Positions 32,563 through 43,502 of a stretch of 64,000 bases of DNA are shown here, piece after piece (within the stretch, counting starts at the first letter, position 1; every line of letters starts with the position of its first letter). A program made the translations under genes and the position numbers. The stretch lies in NCBI RefSeq assembly GCF_022201045.2, contig NC_068563.1:13613001-13677000 (forward strand), given 5' to 3'. The notes under the pieces are model-generated. The model was given only the letters and a program-made list of their open reading frames with translations, made no database searches and had not been told where the DNA came from. Source of the stretch: Citrus sinensis (Eukaryota; Streptophyta; Magnoliopsida; Sapindales; Rutaceae).

Positions 32563-34071
32563 ATGAAAAGAGATTACCTCGTCTATCCTGATTCAGCCAT
32601 GGCGTCCGAAACCAGCAACTTTCATTTTATCTTGCTTCCTTTCTTAGCTCAAGGCCATTTGATTCCCATGTTTGACATTGCTAGATTGCTTGCACAGCAT
32701 GGAGCTACTGTGACAATTGTCACAACCCCAGTTAATGCAGCAAGGTTCAAAACAGTGCTTGCTCGTGCCCTACAATGCAGACTACAAATCCGACTCATTG
32801 AAATACAATTTCCATGGCAAGAGGCAGGATTACCTGAAGGTTGCGAGAATTTCGACATGCTTCCTTCAATAGACTTGGCCTACAACTTCTTGACGTCACT
32901 TCAAAAGCTTCAATTGCCTTTTGAAAATTTGTTCAGAGAGCAGACTCCTCAGCCCTGCTGCATAATTTCTGACATGTGCATTCCTTGGACGGTGGATACT
33001 GCTGCCAAATTCAATGTTCCAAGGATTATTTTCCATGGATTTTCTTGCTTCTGTCTCTTATGCTTGGACATCTTGCGTGTTTCAAAGGTTCACGAGAATG
33101 TTTCATCTGATTCAGAATACTTTAAGGTACCTGGCTTCCCTCATCACATTGAATTTACTAAAGTTCAGTTACCAATATCCCCCCCGACTGATGAATTGAA
33201 AGAGTTCAATGACAAAATTTTGGCAGCTGACAAGAAAACATACGGGGTCATTATAAATACCTTCGAAGAGCTTGAGTCAGCATCCGTAAAAGAATACAAG
33301 AACGCCAAACAAGGAAAAGTTTGGTGCATCGGCCCTGTTTCTCTGTGCAACAAAGAAAGCTTAGACAAGGTGGAGAGAGGTAACAAAGCAGCAATTGATA
33401 TTCCCGAATGCTTAACATGGCTTGATTCGCAACAACCAAGCTCGGTAGTGTATGTTTGTCTGGGAAGTATTTGCAATCTAACATCTTCACAACTGATTGA
33501 GCTTGGTTTAGGCCTGGAAGCATCTAAGAAACCATTTATTTGGGTTTCAAGGGTAGGAAATAAATTAGAAGAACTAGAGAAATGGCTTGTAGAAGAAAAT
33601 TTTGAAGAAAGGATTAAAGGGAGAGGCCTTTTGATCCGAGGTTGGGCACCGCAAGTAATGATATTATCACACCCTGCAGTAGGAGGATTCTTAACACATT
33701 GTGGCTGGAATTCATCTTTAGAAGGGATATCAGCCGGCGTTCAAATGCTTACATGGCCACTTTTTACAGACCAATTTTGTAACGAGAAATTGATTGTGGA
33801 AGTTTTAAGGATTGGTGTGAGTGTTGGAGTGGAAGTTCCAATGAAGTTTGGGGAAGAAGAGAAGATTGGAGTGTTGGTGAAGAAGGAAGATGTCGAAACG
33901 GCTATAAACATACTAATGGATGATGGAGAAGAAAGAGATGGAAGAAGAAGAAGAGCCAAAGAGTTTGGAGAGCTGGCAAAGAGAGCTTTAGAAGAAGGGG
34001 GATCTTCTTATAACAACATCAAATTTTTCATCCAAGATATCATGCAACTGCCGACCTCAGAAGTGATGTAA
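32563..34071 (+). CDS. UDP-glycosyltransferase, UGT73 family-like, intact
   Basis: Cytosolic family-1 glycosyltransferase of 502 codons, no intron. From the second in-frame Met (MASETSNFHF, 32599) it would be 490 residues, the usual UGT73C length; the first ATG gives a 12-residue extension that is also present in the paralogue. In full-length numbering, the catalytic His is H32 (AQGHLIP) and its Asp partner is probably D137 (CIISDM). The PSPG box spans W361 to Q404 (44 residues) with HCGWNS at 379-384, E387 and DQ at 403-404. W382 and the final Gln favour UDP-glucose. UGT73C relatives act on flavonoids, brassinosteroids, triterpenoids and other acceptors, so the substrate cannot be told from sequence. 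It is the working partner of the frameshifted copy at 8772-10285. Confidence 0.95.
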   Translation: MKRDYLVYPDSAMASETSNFHFILLPFLAQGHLIPMFDIARLLAQHGATVTIVTTPVNAARFKTVLARALQCRLQIRLIEIQFPWQEAGLPEGCENFDMLPSIDLAYNFLTSLQKLQLPFENLFREQTPQPCCIISDMCIPWTVDTAAKFNVPRIIFHGFSCFCLLCLDILRVSKVHENVSSDSEYFKVPGFPHHIEFTKVQLPISPPTDELKEFNDKILAADKKTYGVIINTFEELESASVKEYKNAKQGKVWCIGPVSLCNKESLDKVERGNKAAIDIPECLTWLDSQQPSSVVYVCLGSICNLTSSQLIELGLGLEASKKPFIWVSRVGNKLEELEKWLVEENFEERIKGRGLLIRGWAPQVMILSHPAVGGFLTHCGWNSSLEGISAGVQMLTWPLFTDQFCNEKLIVEVLRIGVSVGVEVPMKFGEEEKIGVLVKKEDVETAINILMDDGEERDGRRRRAKEFGELAKRALEEGGSSYNNIKFFIQDIMQLPTSEVM

Positions 34072-35200
34072 ATGTTGTTCCTTTAATTTAATATTGTTGT
34101 TCGTACCTTTCAGTTCAAAAATTTTATTTCGGAACATTGATGTCGAACTTGTATCGATCACATTGTTTATGTATGGAAGTTATTGCTTTCTAGACTTGCA
34201 TATGACTGAAGTTAGTCGATATGGCAATCGGGACATTCGATAAGAAACACATTCCCAAAATGCAGCCACCAGCTCCTTATAGTTTTCAGCTGAAGACTAA
34301 TGTGCTTTAACACGAGTTCTTCTTTTGCAAAGCTGAATCCCGTCGCTTGATTAACTCCTGTCGCTTTAATAGTGCAACAGTATTAGCACTTACTCTTGCG
34401 AACATATAAGCTTCTATTTGTCGCCAAACAGCAATTAAATTTTCGACAAACGAACGGTGTCGTTGTCTTACAACCAGGGGTACCACCACTTTGAAGAACG
34501 GTCGTTACTCTGTGCAATGTGGTAGCAGTGAACAATGGCAGCTTTATAAATTGTCCGTAATTTTAATCACCATTTGGTAGTAAATGAAAGCTCATACGCC
34601 AAGGAGAGTACCATCGTGTAAATGGGGCAACAGAGATCCCACAATCCCATTTATCTCCTTAATGAATGGTGGGGCCGGCACTATCCGATTTGGTTCAGTT
34701 CTAGCCCAGAACCAAACCGAACCGAAAACATGCAATTCCTTAAAATTAAAACCCAAGACGAACCAAACTAAAGAACCGAACCGAACCAAACCAAATTCAG
34801 TAAAAACAAACTGGATGCCCACCCCTAATTTGAACGGTGTCCCATGGCCGTCAGCAAAGGCTTATGAAGGCCAGTTGTGAGACCTCTTGTTTTTAGCTTT
34901 CATCTTTTAAGTTATTAAAAGGACAATTGTACTTCACAAAATAGTAAGGGTAGCAAAGTTTTTCATTATAATAATCAAGAATAGATGATAATATGAGCTG
35001 ATTATAAGTTCAAATGCACCATCAAATTCCACTTGTATATCATTTAAAAACATTCCAACACACATGGAAAGTAAGTTTCCAATGGTTTCAGTTTAAATAT
35101 TTGGAATTTGTCTACAATTTTTTCCAATGGTTTCAGTTTAAATATTTGGAATTTGTCTACAATTTTACATAATTTTGAATCGGAATAGCAATATCTGCAT
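34072..35200. other. UGT 3' flank and AACCG-rich spacer
   Basis: 34072-34140 matches the 3' flank of the left UGT copy (TGTTCCTTTAATTT...). 34690-34800 is rich in GAACCGAACC words, as is 38600-38710, probably an old retroelement border; the ORFs there are low-complexity. No gene seen. Confidence 0.5.
35076..35165. repeat. perfect 45-bp tandem duplication
   Basis: 35076-35120 and 35121-35165 are identical (TTTCCAATGGTTTCAGTTTA... to ...CTACAATTT). It lies downstream of the uL18 gene, possibly in or near its 3' UTR. Confidence 0.95.
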
Positions 35201-35560
35201 CAATCACTTATTTCCTGATAACTTTATACAAGAAAACAGAAAGTGACACATATATACCTTGCGTGCATCATAGGGTACAAAGGAAAGGAATGGGAAAAGG
35301 AAGTAACATACAATTATTTCTAATCTCGAAACAGTAAGAACTATTTCAATCCAATCCCCTTCTTCAACAAAAACAACCACTTCTACAAGTTCTCTGAAAG
35401 CACTTAAACTAGGTCGTAAATGCACACTAAAATTCTGTTCAAAATAAAACAATCAAAACATGACAAACACATATCCCATCACACAATCATTCCATAGATC
35501 AACAGACGGCAATCATTTATAGCAAAGAACTAGCAGGAACTACAATTCTTTAAGCTGAAT

Positions 35561-35905
35561 CTAAAGCAATTTGACACCAGATTCCCTCAGAGAATCAATA
35601 ACGGCTTTCACTTTACCATGATATCTTTGTTCTCTCTTCAAGAAAACAGTAACAGCAGGTATATCCTTGAGAAGAAGTCGCTCACCTAGAATTTTCCCAA
35701 TCTTGGAAGCAGCTGCCACATCCCGAGTGCACCCTATGCTCGACCTCAGGGCCTTCTCCTGTGAGGTTGCAGATGAAGCCACTGTGGCTGTTGGTGAGTG
35801 GATCACTTGCGCACTCACATACTTGTTCGTAAAGTGCATCCTCAGGACATATGGCTTCAGAAAGTTGGAAAGTTTAGGTGGCCTAACAGGTGGAGGAATT
35901 ACCAT
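35561..35905 (-). CDS. Ribosomal protein uL18 (L18p/L5e family), organellar type
   Basis: 114 residues beginning MVIPPPVRPPKLSNFLKPYV and ending AVIDSLRESGVKLL. This is the compact plant L18p/L5e-family protein, presumably the mitochondrial large-subunit uL18 that contacts 5S rRNA. The conserved blocks HFTNKYVSAQVIH, VASSATSQEKALR, RDVAAASKIGKILGERL and REQRYHGKVKAVID cover the whole protein. No cleavable presequence is obvious. A splice acceptor (TTTTGCAAAACAG) lies 2 bp before the ATG, and a donor at 36526 follows a likely non-coding exon, so a 5' UTR intron (35908-36526) is inferred. It is the only clear housekeeping gene in the window, is intact, and stands between transposon blocks. Confidence 0.88.
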   Translation of the reverse strand: MVIPPPVRPPKLSNFLKPYVLRMHFTNKYVSAQVIHSPTATVASSATSQEKALRSSIGCTRDVAAASKIGKILGERLLLKDIPAVTVFLKREQRYHGKVKAVIDSLRESGVKLL

Positions 35906-36526
35906 CTCTGTTTTGCAATTAGATTACGCATTAATATTCAGTATAACTACGAACAGCAGCATAAAATGGCCTGAATTAACAAGGAGATAAGCAATTCTTC
36001 TTAAGCGAATTCCCGGTCTAGCGATGCAGCAAGCAAGATACAACTACACACACTGACTGACAAGATTCCGTGGAATGGAAAACCTATACTGTGAGACAAA
36101 AGTAATCGTGACCCTTTTAACGATGATATAAGAAGGTTGGCCATAAACTAAATTAATCCAACCTGCTCCCTAATCAATCCAGACCCAACAAAGAACAAAC
36201 TGAGGGTATGTTTGTAACTACAGTAAAAGCCTCAATATGAGTTTCGGTTTCAGTTTAAAAGCATAACTACGAAAATATTTGACAAACACCCAATTGACAG
36301 CGAGTGATTCCAGTCCATCAGCTACCTGTGGACTGGAATAAAACAATAACGATATGCGACTCAAAAACAAAGTATCTCAGACATTAATGAAGAAGAGAGT
36401 TATTACCTAGGTTTAATTTGGAATCACCATCAGAACATCGCGACATAGAAATGAAATTCCAAAAGAAAATGCCGATAAAACTATGAAGATACAAATTAAA
36501 TGCCAAGAAAACTAAAACGAAATTAC

Positions 36527-36660
36527 CATAAATATGAGTTCTTCAGTAGCAGCGTTGATGGTCCGGCGTCGAGAAATAGGAGGCAGCGGGAGCAAAGACA
36601 AAAATGCGTCCGTCCTCTTAAAATGTCTTATAAAACCCCCACATTTTTATGTTTACAATT
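36527..36660 (-). promoter_or_regulatory. 5' UTR exon and promoter of the uL18 gene
   Basis: On the minus strand a TATA-like TTTTATAAGAC (about 36625-36636) precedes a GC-richer leader (GCTCCCGCTGCCTCC) that ends at a donor ATG|GTAATTTC at 36527/36526. Inferred from sequence look only. Confidence 0.5.
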
Positions 36661-37713
36661 TTAACCTTAAAAATTAAAAAACAAAGTGATATTATTTTTT
36701 AGCCTATCTGCTGTTTAAAAAAAAAAAGGAAAAAGAAAAAACTCTGGTTTTCTATTTTTATTATCCGAAGATAATACTTCTATTGAAATTATTTTACCTT
36801 TATATTATCTGATTATGCGAGATAATTAGGACTGAAATAAATATTTCACTATTCACACAAGAAAGTTTATTGAATTTGAAATAGTCCATATAAAGAATGA
36901 ATATTAAGTTTTTTTTTAAAGAAAAAGTCATGATCTTTTATTTGATTTTGTTAAGAAATAAAAATAAAAGGGATGATTTGAAATAAGGTTATTAATACTC
37001 AAATTTAATCGAAACTAAAATAGAGGCGGCTCGAGAACATTATTTAAGTTGAGAAATTTAATAGAGAGAGAAAATTATGATCGTTAGAGAGGGAAAATAA
37101 AGATTTTAAAAAAATAAATGTGTAAGGTTATTTTGTAATTAAAGTAGAAAATTGGGTTTAAATTAGTTTTCTTGCTGCTGGTGTGTAATAATAATAGTAA
37201 TGACATTAATGATGATAATAATAATAATAATAATAATTAATATAATAAATTCAATAATGATGATGAGCATAATTAATTGAGGATAATTTAAGAATTATAA
37301 AAATTCAATAAGGTGAAATGGGGAGTTCGAGAAGTGAGAACTTGATTTCCACCTACCCTCATAGGTATCAAGTTTCTATTCTTTAATTCTAAGTAAATAT
37401 CATAACTTACACCTATAAATCATACTTTTTAAAATTCAGAATAAACAATTTTATTGGATAAATAGAGTAACCTTAAATATTTACATTGATAATTTTGAAT
37501 CAATCGAGAACAGCTAGAAGCCGCAGTGTCTGCTCACTTGAACGGGAGTGACAGTAGTGGTAGCGTGGTGGGCGTTTGTTACTGACATCAGTGGCTGTAA
37601 CGTCGGTGTGGCTGTGTGTTGTGAGTGAAGGTTCGTTTTGTCTTGTTCGCAATGGAGAAAGAATAAGAAAGAGTGAAATACTTAGGGATTGCGTTGTTGC
37701 CTTATGTATTTAC
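36661..37713. other. non-coding AT-rich stretch with a (TAA)n run
   Basis: No gene. A (TAA/ATA)n microsatellite is at about 37213-37238. Poly-A/T tracts elsewhere. Confidence 0.6.
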
Positions 37714-37714
37714 A

Positions 37715-37770
<56 letters not shown>
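37714..37770. repeat. (CA)n(TA)n(TG)n microsatellite
   Basis: A short CA run, about 30 bp of TA, then ten TG units; the array is self-complementary. It directly abuts the fold-back element that starts at 37771. Confidence 0.95.
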
Positions 37771-37771
<1 letters not shown>

Positions 37772-38538
37772 GGAGAAATTATCACTGCACCACCTCTCTT
37801 TTATCTTATTTTCATCTAACCACCACAAAATTTTAACATATTTTTTGCATCACCTTTCTTTTTAAATTTGTATCAATTAGCCACTTTTGCACTAACACCA
37901 TTAAATAATTTAAATAAAATGTTAAAATAAATTAAAGGATCATTTTATTTTATAAAAGATTTGAAAAAAAAACCTTAAATTTAATAAAAAAATAAATCTC
38001 AAATAGAGGTACTCAGTTGATTTTTATTAAATTTAGATTTTACAAAATTTTAATAATTATTTTTAATAAAAAATTATAATGTTGCAATATTTTAATAAAA
38101 ATAACTGAATTTATTTATTAAAAAATTATAATTTTGCAAAATGTTATTAAAATAACTGAATTTATTTATTAAAAAATAAATTCCAAAACTTTAATAATTT
38201 AGGGGATTTTTATTAAATCCCAAAATTTTGTAATTATTTTTATAATTATAATTTTTATTAAAAATAAAAATTCTAATTTTGGGATTTATTTTTTATTAAA
38301 TTTAGGAGTATTTTTATAATTATAATTGTTTATTTTCAAAGTTTTTATAAAATAAAAATAGTCTTTTAATTTATTTAGGAGTAAAATTATCATTTCTTTA
38401 AATTATTTAATGGCGTTAGTGCAAAAGTGGCTAATTGATACAAATTTAAAAAGAAAGGTGGTGCAAAGAACATGTTAGAATTTTGTGGTAGTTAGATGAA
38501 CATAAGGTAAAAGAGAGGTGGTACAATGATAATTTCCC
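37771..38538. mobile_element. Fold-back / long-TIR non-autonomous DNA element
   Basis: Starts GGGAGAAATTATC and ends with the complement GATAATTTCCC. The two arms pair over at least 145 bp at high identity (for example CACCTTTCTTTTTAAATTTG and ATTAGCCACTTTTGCACTAA with their complements) and more loosely for another 100 bp. The interior is AT-rich and non-coding. The flanks are TG/TA microsatellite, so the target duplication cannot be read. Confidence 0.88.
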
Positions 38539-39106
38539 TATATATATATAATTTATTTTGTTTAGAGGCTAACCCGATCGGTTTATAAAATTGAACCCGA
38601 TCAAGTTGTTAAGGTCAACCTGAACCGAACCAAACCTGAACCGAACCAAATCCGAAATTTATTTCGGGTTCGATTCAGCTCGAGTTGACTCGATCCGAAC
38701 ACCCACCCCTACCCCTTGGATCTATGTGGAAATTTAGACCTAATGTCAACACACCAGTACAATTGTGAGAATATTTCAATATAGCTGTGGCATATAATAT
38801 TCTTGATCCTCTATTTATTCTTAGAGTAGTTAATTAGGATCAAGTCACATAATATCCAAACTAGTAAAAAAACACAAAAAAATAAATATAAGAGAGTATT
38901 ATGTTTATGATTTGAATATCAAAAATGAATCCCAACACCTTAGCACTTCTAAAATTTAGATTATTTCTTCTTAATTTACTTTTATACAACTACTTTCATT
39001 TAATTATTGATTACCAGATTTTTATTCTTATAATTCGTTCCCAAACTCATGAGATTATATTTTAACTAAGCACTCTTATTATTGGGAGTAATCAGCCACT
39101 TTTGAG
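38539..39106. other. non-coding, AACCGAACC-rich patch
   Basis: 38570-38710 carries GAACCGAACC-type words (compare 34690-34800). No gene. Confidence 0.5.
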
Positions 39107-39424
39107 TCATATCCAATAACGTAAAACAATGCCCAACCTTATCCCAAAAACACCGAAGAACCGGCCATGACTATCTCTAAAAACAACCCCGCAAGTCGAC
39201 ATACCACGATTATTCTTGAGAAGACTATCAGAATTTACCTTAACAAACAAAATAATAATAATAGAGAGGATGTCAAAACCCTTGAATGATCTAAGTTGCC
39301 GGCACCAACTAATCTTGATAGCAATATTTTTAAGAAGAGATAACTCCAAGAGAGAAGACACATAGCCTGGGCAAACAGAGGACGAGGAACGAAGAAATGA
39401 CTTGCAAGTGTGAAGATAGCTCAT
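39107..39424 (-). pseudogene. LINE-type RNase H (RVT_3) fragment
   Basis: The minus-strand frame contains VKVNSDSLLKNNRGMSTCGVVFRDSHGRFFG, closely resembling the VKVNTDGA...GCGGVFRD signature of the RNase H domain at the end of plant LINE polyproteins. The catalytic Asp of that signature remains, but the rest of the domain and element is missing. Confidence 0.72.
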
Positions 39425-39453
39425 TATGCAGAAGTGAAGAAGAAGAATCAGCG

Positions 39454-39734
39454 TGTCAAGTTACCAGCTGTCATTAGTGCCACGTCAGAAGATCCACGTC
39501 AGCAGCAGTTACCAACCTAACTAACTTCACAATGCACACGCTGTATTTGGTTATTGATTAGCTGAGTGAGCTTGTGTTTAATAATTAGTTAGTCAATGTA
39601 AGCATGTATAAATAGCTGCAAGTTCGTGATTGTTGTTATGTACAAAATATCAGTTCATTAATGAATAAGAAATTTTCCTCTGTATTTTCTCAGTTGCCAA
39701 ACAGCAGCACTTATTCATTTTTACAATTTCTTCA
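39454..39734 (+). repeat. 5' LTR of Copia element 3
   Basis: About 281 bp from TGTCAAG to TTTCTTCA, with a TATA-like TATAAATAG at about 39606. The left border is inferred from TG and length, as no partner LTR is in the window. Confidence 0.7.
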
Positions 39735-39746
39735 TGGTATCAGAGC
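39735..39746 (+). promoter_or_regulatory. primer-binding site of Copia element 3
   Basis: TGGTATCAGAGC follows the LTR end directly, the initiator Met-tRNA type site. Confidence 0.9.
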
Positions 39747-39751
39747 CAATC

Positions 39752-42118
39752 ATGGCAATCACAAGCAATCAAAATACAGTAGCTGCAAATCAAACGACCT
39801 TTTCTTTCATCACACCAATCAAATTAGATAGATCTAACTACATGCCTTGGAAAAATCAAGTCCTGGCCTCCATCAGAGGAAATCGACTTGAAGGATACAT
39901 TAATGGAGAAAAGATTGCACCAAATCGATTCATAGCATCATCAAGCTTTGCCGAAACAGCTGCTGGATCTTCTCAACAGATCGAGAATCCTGAATACACA
40001 ATTTGGAGATCTCAGGATCAAACATTACTCAGCTGGCTTCTTAGCTCAATAACTGAAGATATTCTCAGTCTAGTTCACTCATGTACTACTTCATTTGATG
40101 TATGGAAAACATTAGAGAAAAGGTTTGGTGTACAATCTGAGGCTAGAGTTCTTCAACTTAAGTATGAGATGAGTGTCTTAAGAAAAGAATCACTAATTAT
40201 TGAAGAATATTGCTTAAAAATGAAACAAGTTACAAACGAATTGGCGTGTGCTGGTAGTCCTGTATCAGATAGAGATATGTTGCAGTAAATTCTCAATGGT
40301 CTAGGAGCTGGCTATTTGGATTTAGCTACTTTTATCACAGCAAGCAAATTGGATTATGATGATGCTTATGCTTTATTACTCACTCATGAAGCTAGACTTG
40401 AACAAAGTCAAAGTGAAAAACACATGTTTAATGCAAATTATGCTAATATGTCTAACTGGAATAATAATAGTATGATGAATGCATACTATGCTCAAATGAG
40501 ATGTCAAGCTAGGAGAGGAGGATATACAGGAGGTGTCTAGGGCAATTATAATAGTCATTCAAGTGGTAGAAATGGCATGTTTAATGGTAGAGGAATATTT
40601 TTGAACTCTCATGTAAGAGGTTTTCCTGCCGGAACTGGTCATTTTGGTAATCATGGAAGAAATCAAATGATGATGGGAAGTAATAGATTTGGTTCTTCTG
40701 AAAGAGGTTCTTTTAGTAGTACTGGTTTCATTGGTACTGGGAATTTACCTTCTTTTGAATCACAAGCATCCAACAGTGATGATTCCATGAATACATGTCA
40801 GATTTGCTTCAAAGCAGGACATACAGCTGTTGAATGCTGGCACAGATTTGAAGAAAACTACATACCTCAGCCACCAAGACAATTTCAGAGAGGAAAAGGT
40901 TCAAATTCTGCTTACATAGCTAATTATGAACATGCATACATGCCTCACTATCCAACAAATGATGATCCATGGCCTGTCAATAATATTGGATTACAAGTGT
41001 CACATTCTGGACATTCTTGTGTATCTGACTATTCTGGTATACCCTGGGCTGGAGCTGCTTCTGCTGCATATTGTGAAGGACCTGCAGATGAAGGTTGGTA
41101 CCTAGATAGTGGTGCCACTCATCATCTGACCAACAGCATGGGCAATCTAAATATCAAAGATGAGTTTAGAGGTAATGATAAGCTAATTATTGGTAATGGT
41201 GAAGGTTTATCAATAACTCATATTAGTGATTCTTATTTTTCATTCAAGAGTTCAAAATCTAAACCTGCAGATTCACATATTGCACTTAAAGATATTTTGC
41301 TTATTCCCTCTATCACAAAGAACCTAATAAGCATTTCCAAACTTACCACTGACAATAACATTTCTGTTGAATTTCTTGGATCATTTTGTGTTGTGAAGGA
41401 TTTGCTGAAGGGACAAGTTCTAATGCAGGGCATTGCTGAGAAAGGATTGTATAAACTACTGGTCAAACCTTTGTCTTCTACCAAGAATTTTGAGTCATCA
41501 TCTGTTGTGTCTCATAGTCAAGCTAATAAACCTCTGTCAATGTTATCATTCTGTCATCTTGCTTCTCATATGCCATCTGTAAAGTTCATAAATAATCCAA
41601 ACAATTGTTTGCAGAATGGTTTTGATGTATATTCTAATAAGCCTAATAAAATAGCTCTTTTACACAGAAGATTTGGCCACCCAAATTCTCAAAGCTTATT
41701 GCATTTACTCAAACTTCATCATGCTGATAAGTTTTCTCTGAATATGGTTAAATAAGCAACACAACATTTCTGTGAAGCATGTCAGTTAGGTAAAATACAC
41801 AAATTGCACTTCCTAGTTACAAAAATCAAAACCAAATCAGCACTTAAGCTTATACACACTGATCTTTGGGGTCCCTCACCAGTTATTTCAAGAGAAGGCT
41901 TTAGATATTATATTAGCTTTGTTGATGATTTCACTAGATATACTTGGATTTACCCATTGAAGTTGAAATCAGAAGCTTTAGAAGTTTTTAAGCTATACAA
42001 GTTGCAAGTTGAAAACCAGTTCCAAACAACCATTAAGATACTGCAATCTGACTGGGGGGGGAGAATACAGATCATTCACTGAATTTTTAAACTAGTGTGG
42101 CATTTTATTTAGGCACTC
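39752..42118 (+). pseudogene. Copia 3 gag, protease and partial integrase, broken
   Basis: The ATG at 39752 starts a Gag with motifs LDRSNYMPWKNQV, LSWLLSSITEDI and DVWKTLEKRF. Stops at about 40286 and 40538 interrupt it. The frame 40577-41755 carries a Gly-rich stretch, a zinc knuckle (CQICFKAGHTAVEC), an intact protease motif WYLDSGATHH (41096-41125) and the GAG-pre-integrase domain (LHRRFGHPN). After another stop, 41804-42082 has the integrase first Asp (HTDLWG) and second Asp (QSDWGG). An eight-G run at about 42052-42061 then shifts the frame. Truncated at 42123. Confidence 0.87.
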
Positions 42119-42123
42119 TTTGT

Positions 42124-43488
42124 TGTGCAAATTTTAATGTACTCGCAAGCGCACGAATCTATTATAGTATAGACCAATGGTGACGAGTGTCGATCCCACG
42201 AGGAGGTGGATTTTAATTGTGTGTAGAATTAATTTTATAAATGGGTGATTGGATTTATGGTGGAAATGATTTGGAATATGCTAAAACTTAAATTAAAATG
42301 GCGAGAATAAATTCTAAAATTGGAATTGAAATGGCGAGAATAAATTGAAGAGAATTCTATTGAGATGACGTACTTGGGTATCTGGATCCGTATCAACATG
42401 CATCATGGGCTAAATAATCTGTATTAATGCCAATTAAATCATGAGGGGGGAATCCACACCTCATGAACCACGCTCTAATCAATATGGTGCTAAGGACTTA
42501 TCGTGCCAAATAATAATAACCTTGTACTAGAGAGCCGGTGTAACCAAGGCGGTATCTAGACAAGACTATTATTTGTCGACGAGAAGTCAAAACATCCACA
42601 AAAATTAGAGGGGAAGAGAAAATAAATTTACCAAATTAAGCCCATGACACATGTTGAGACTTCACCTTCAACCCAAGCTTGAAAGAAAATTAGCCACTCA
42701 TAATTGAACTAGGGGCAAAATGTGAATTTATTAAAATACGAAGAAAATACAAGATGGAGAGAGAATTACAGAAAATGGATCCCAAAAATGGATTCAGAGA
42801 TATCAAATTAGGGGGGGGAGGCCCCCTTTTTATAAATACATTAAGTAAATTGTGGCCATCAGATTAAAAACAGTTTGGACGCTCAGGATTTCGCCACGTC
42901 ATCAGTCAATAGTACGCGTGAACAGTACGCGGTTTGACCACGCGGATGAACAGTAACACGGTTTGACCCGGGTGAACAGTGATGCGGTTTGGTTGAAAAT
43001 AATCCTGTGTGATGCATGTACCGTACGCGAGATTTTTGGTCCACTGATATGCTGCCACGTCACCATCAACAGTACATAAGAATTTTAGTCCAACAGGATC
43101 GTGACACCTCATCAGTCAATGCCACATCATCGGTCAATGCCACGTCATCGATCCGTCTATATGAACAGTGCCGTGAACAGTAACGTATACAGTACCATAC
43201 ATGTGAATAATACCGTACATGTAAACAGTGTCATTTTTTCTTTTATACTCCTCCTAAGGTTTTCGACCGTCCTGAGTTCAAAAGTGATGTCCGTTTTGCC
43301 ATCTGATCTGTCGTTTATTGTGAAATGACTACGATGCTCCTAAAATACATAAAATACTTAATTAAAATAAAACACACATAATTAAATCAAAAGAATGTTA
43401 AATTCATAAAAGTAAAGGTGTTAGTAAAACTTGTAGTGTAAAATGATGATTTTCTCCTTTATAAATATACATTTTCTAACACTCAACA
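42124..43488 (-). repeat. 3' LTR of Athila element A
   Basis: 1365 bp; on the minus strand TGTTGAGTGTTAG ... TTTGCACA. It is matched end to end by the LTR of element B (52698-53723 plus 60624-60979). The plus-strand words CGCAAGCGCACGAATC and TCGATCCCACGAGG near the left end are shared. Confidence 0.9.
42829..43150 (-). promoter_or_regulatory. LTR promoter: TATA box with upstream TGACGTGGC boxes
   Basis: On the minus strand TATAAAAAGG (about 42838-42829) is a good TATA box. Upstream of it, GACGTGGC occurs at about 42893-42900, 43053-43060 and 43138-43145, the latter two or three within TGACGTGGC; this is the plant bZIP C/G-hybrid box. Many TGAACAGT words fill the same interval. Element B keeps the TATA (about 53400-53412) and the nearest box (about 53469). 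Confidence 0.6.
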
Positions 43489-43502
43489 CACCCCCCAACC
43501 AG
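43489..43502 (-). other. polypurine tract of element A
   Basis: CTGGTTGGGGGGTG on the minus strand, directly before the 3' LTR. The same sequence is at 60980-60993 in element B. Confidence 0.8.

Larger units (their letters stand above)
39454..42123 (+). mobile_element. Ty1/Copia retrotransposon, truncated by a Gypsy insertion
   Basis: 5' LTR 39454-39734, primer site 39735-39746, gag, protease and the first part of integrase. The sequence is then cut at 42123/42124, exactly where the LTR of Athila element A begins. The remainder should lie beyond the right edge if it still exists. Confidence 0.88.

Noticed and set aside
34584..34880. 98-codon plus-strand ORF and 76-codon minus-strand ORF
   Set aside because: Both are driven by GAACCGAACC repeats; no protein similarity.
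43101..43328. 75-codon ORF of His/Met/Val repeats
   Set aside because: Reads through short LTR repeats (GTCAATGCCAC, TGAACAGT) of element A.
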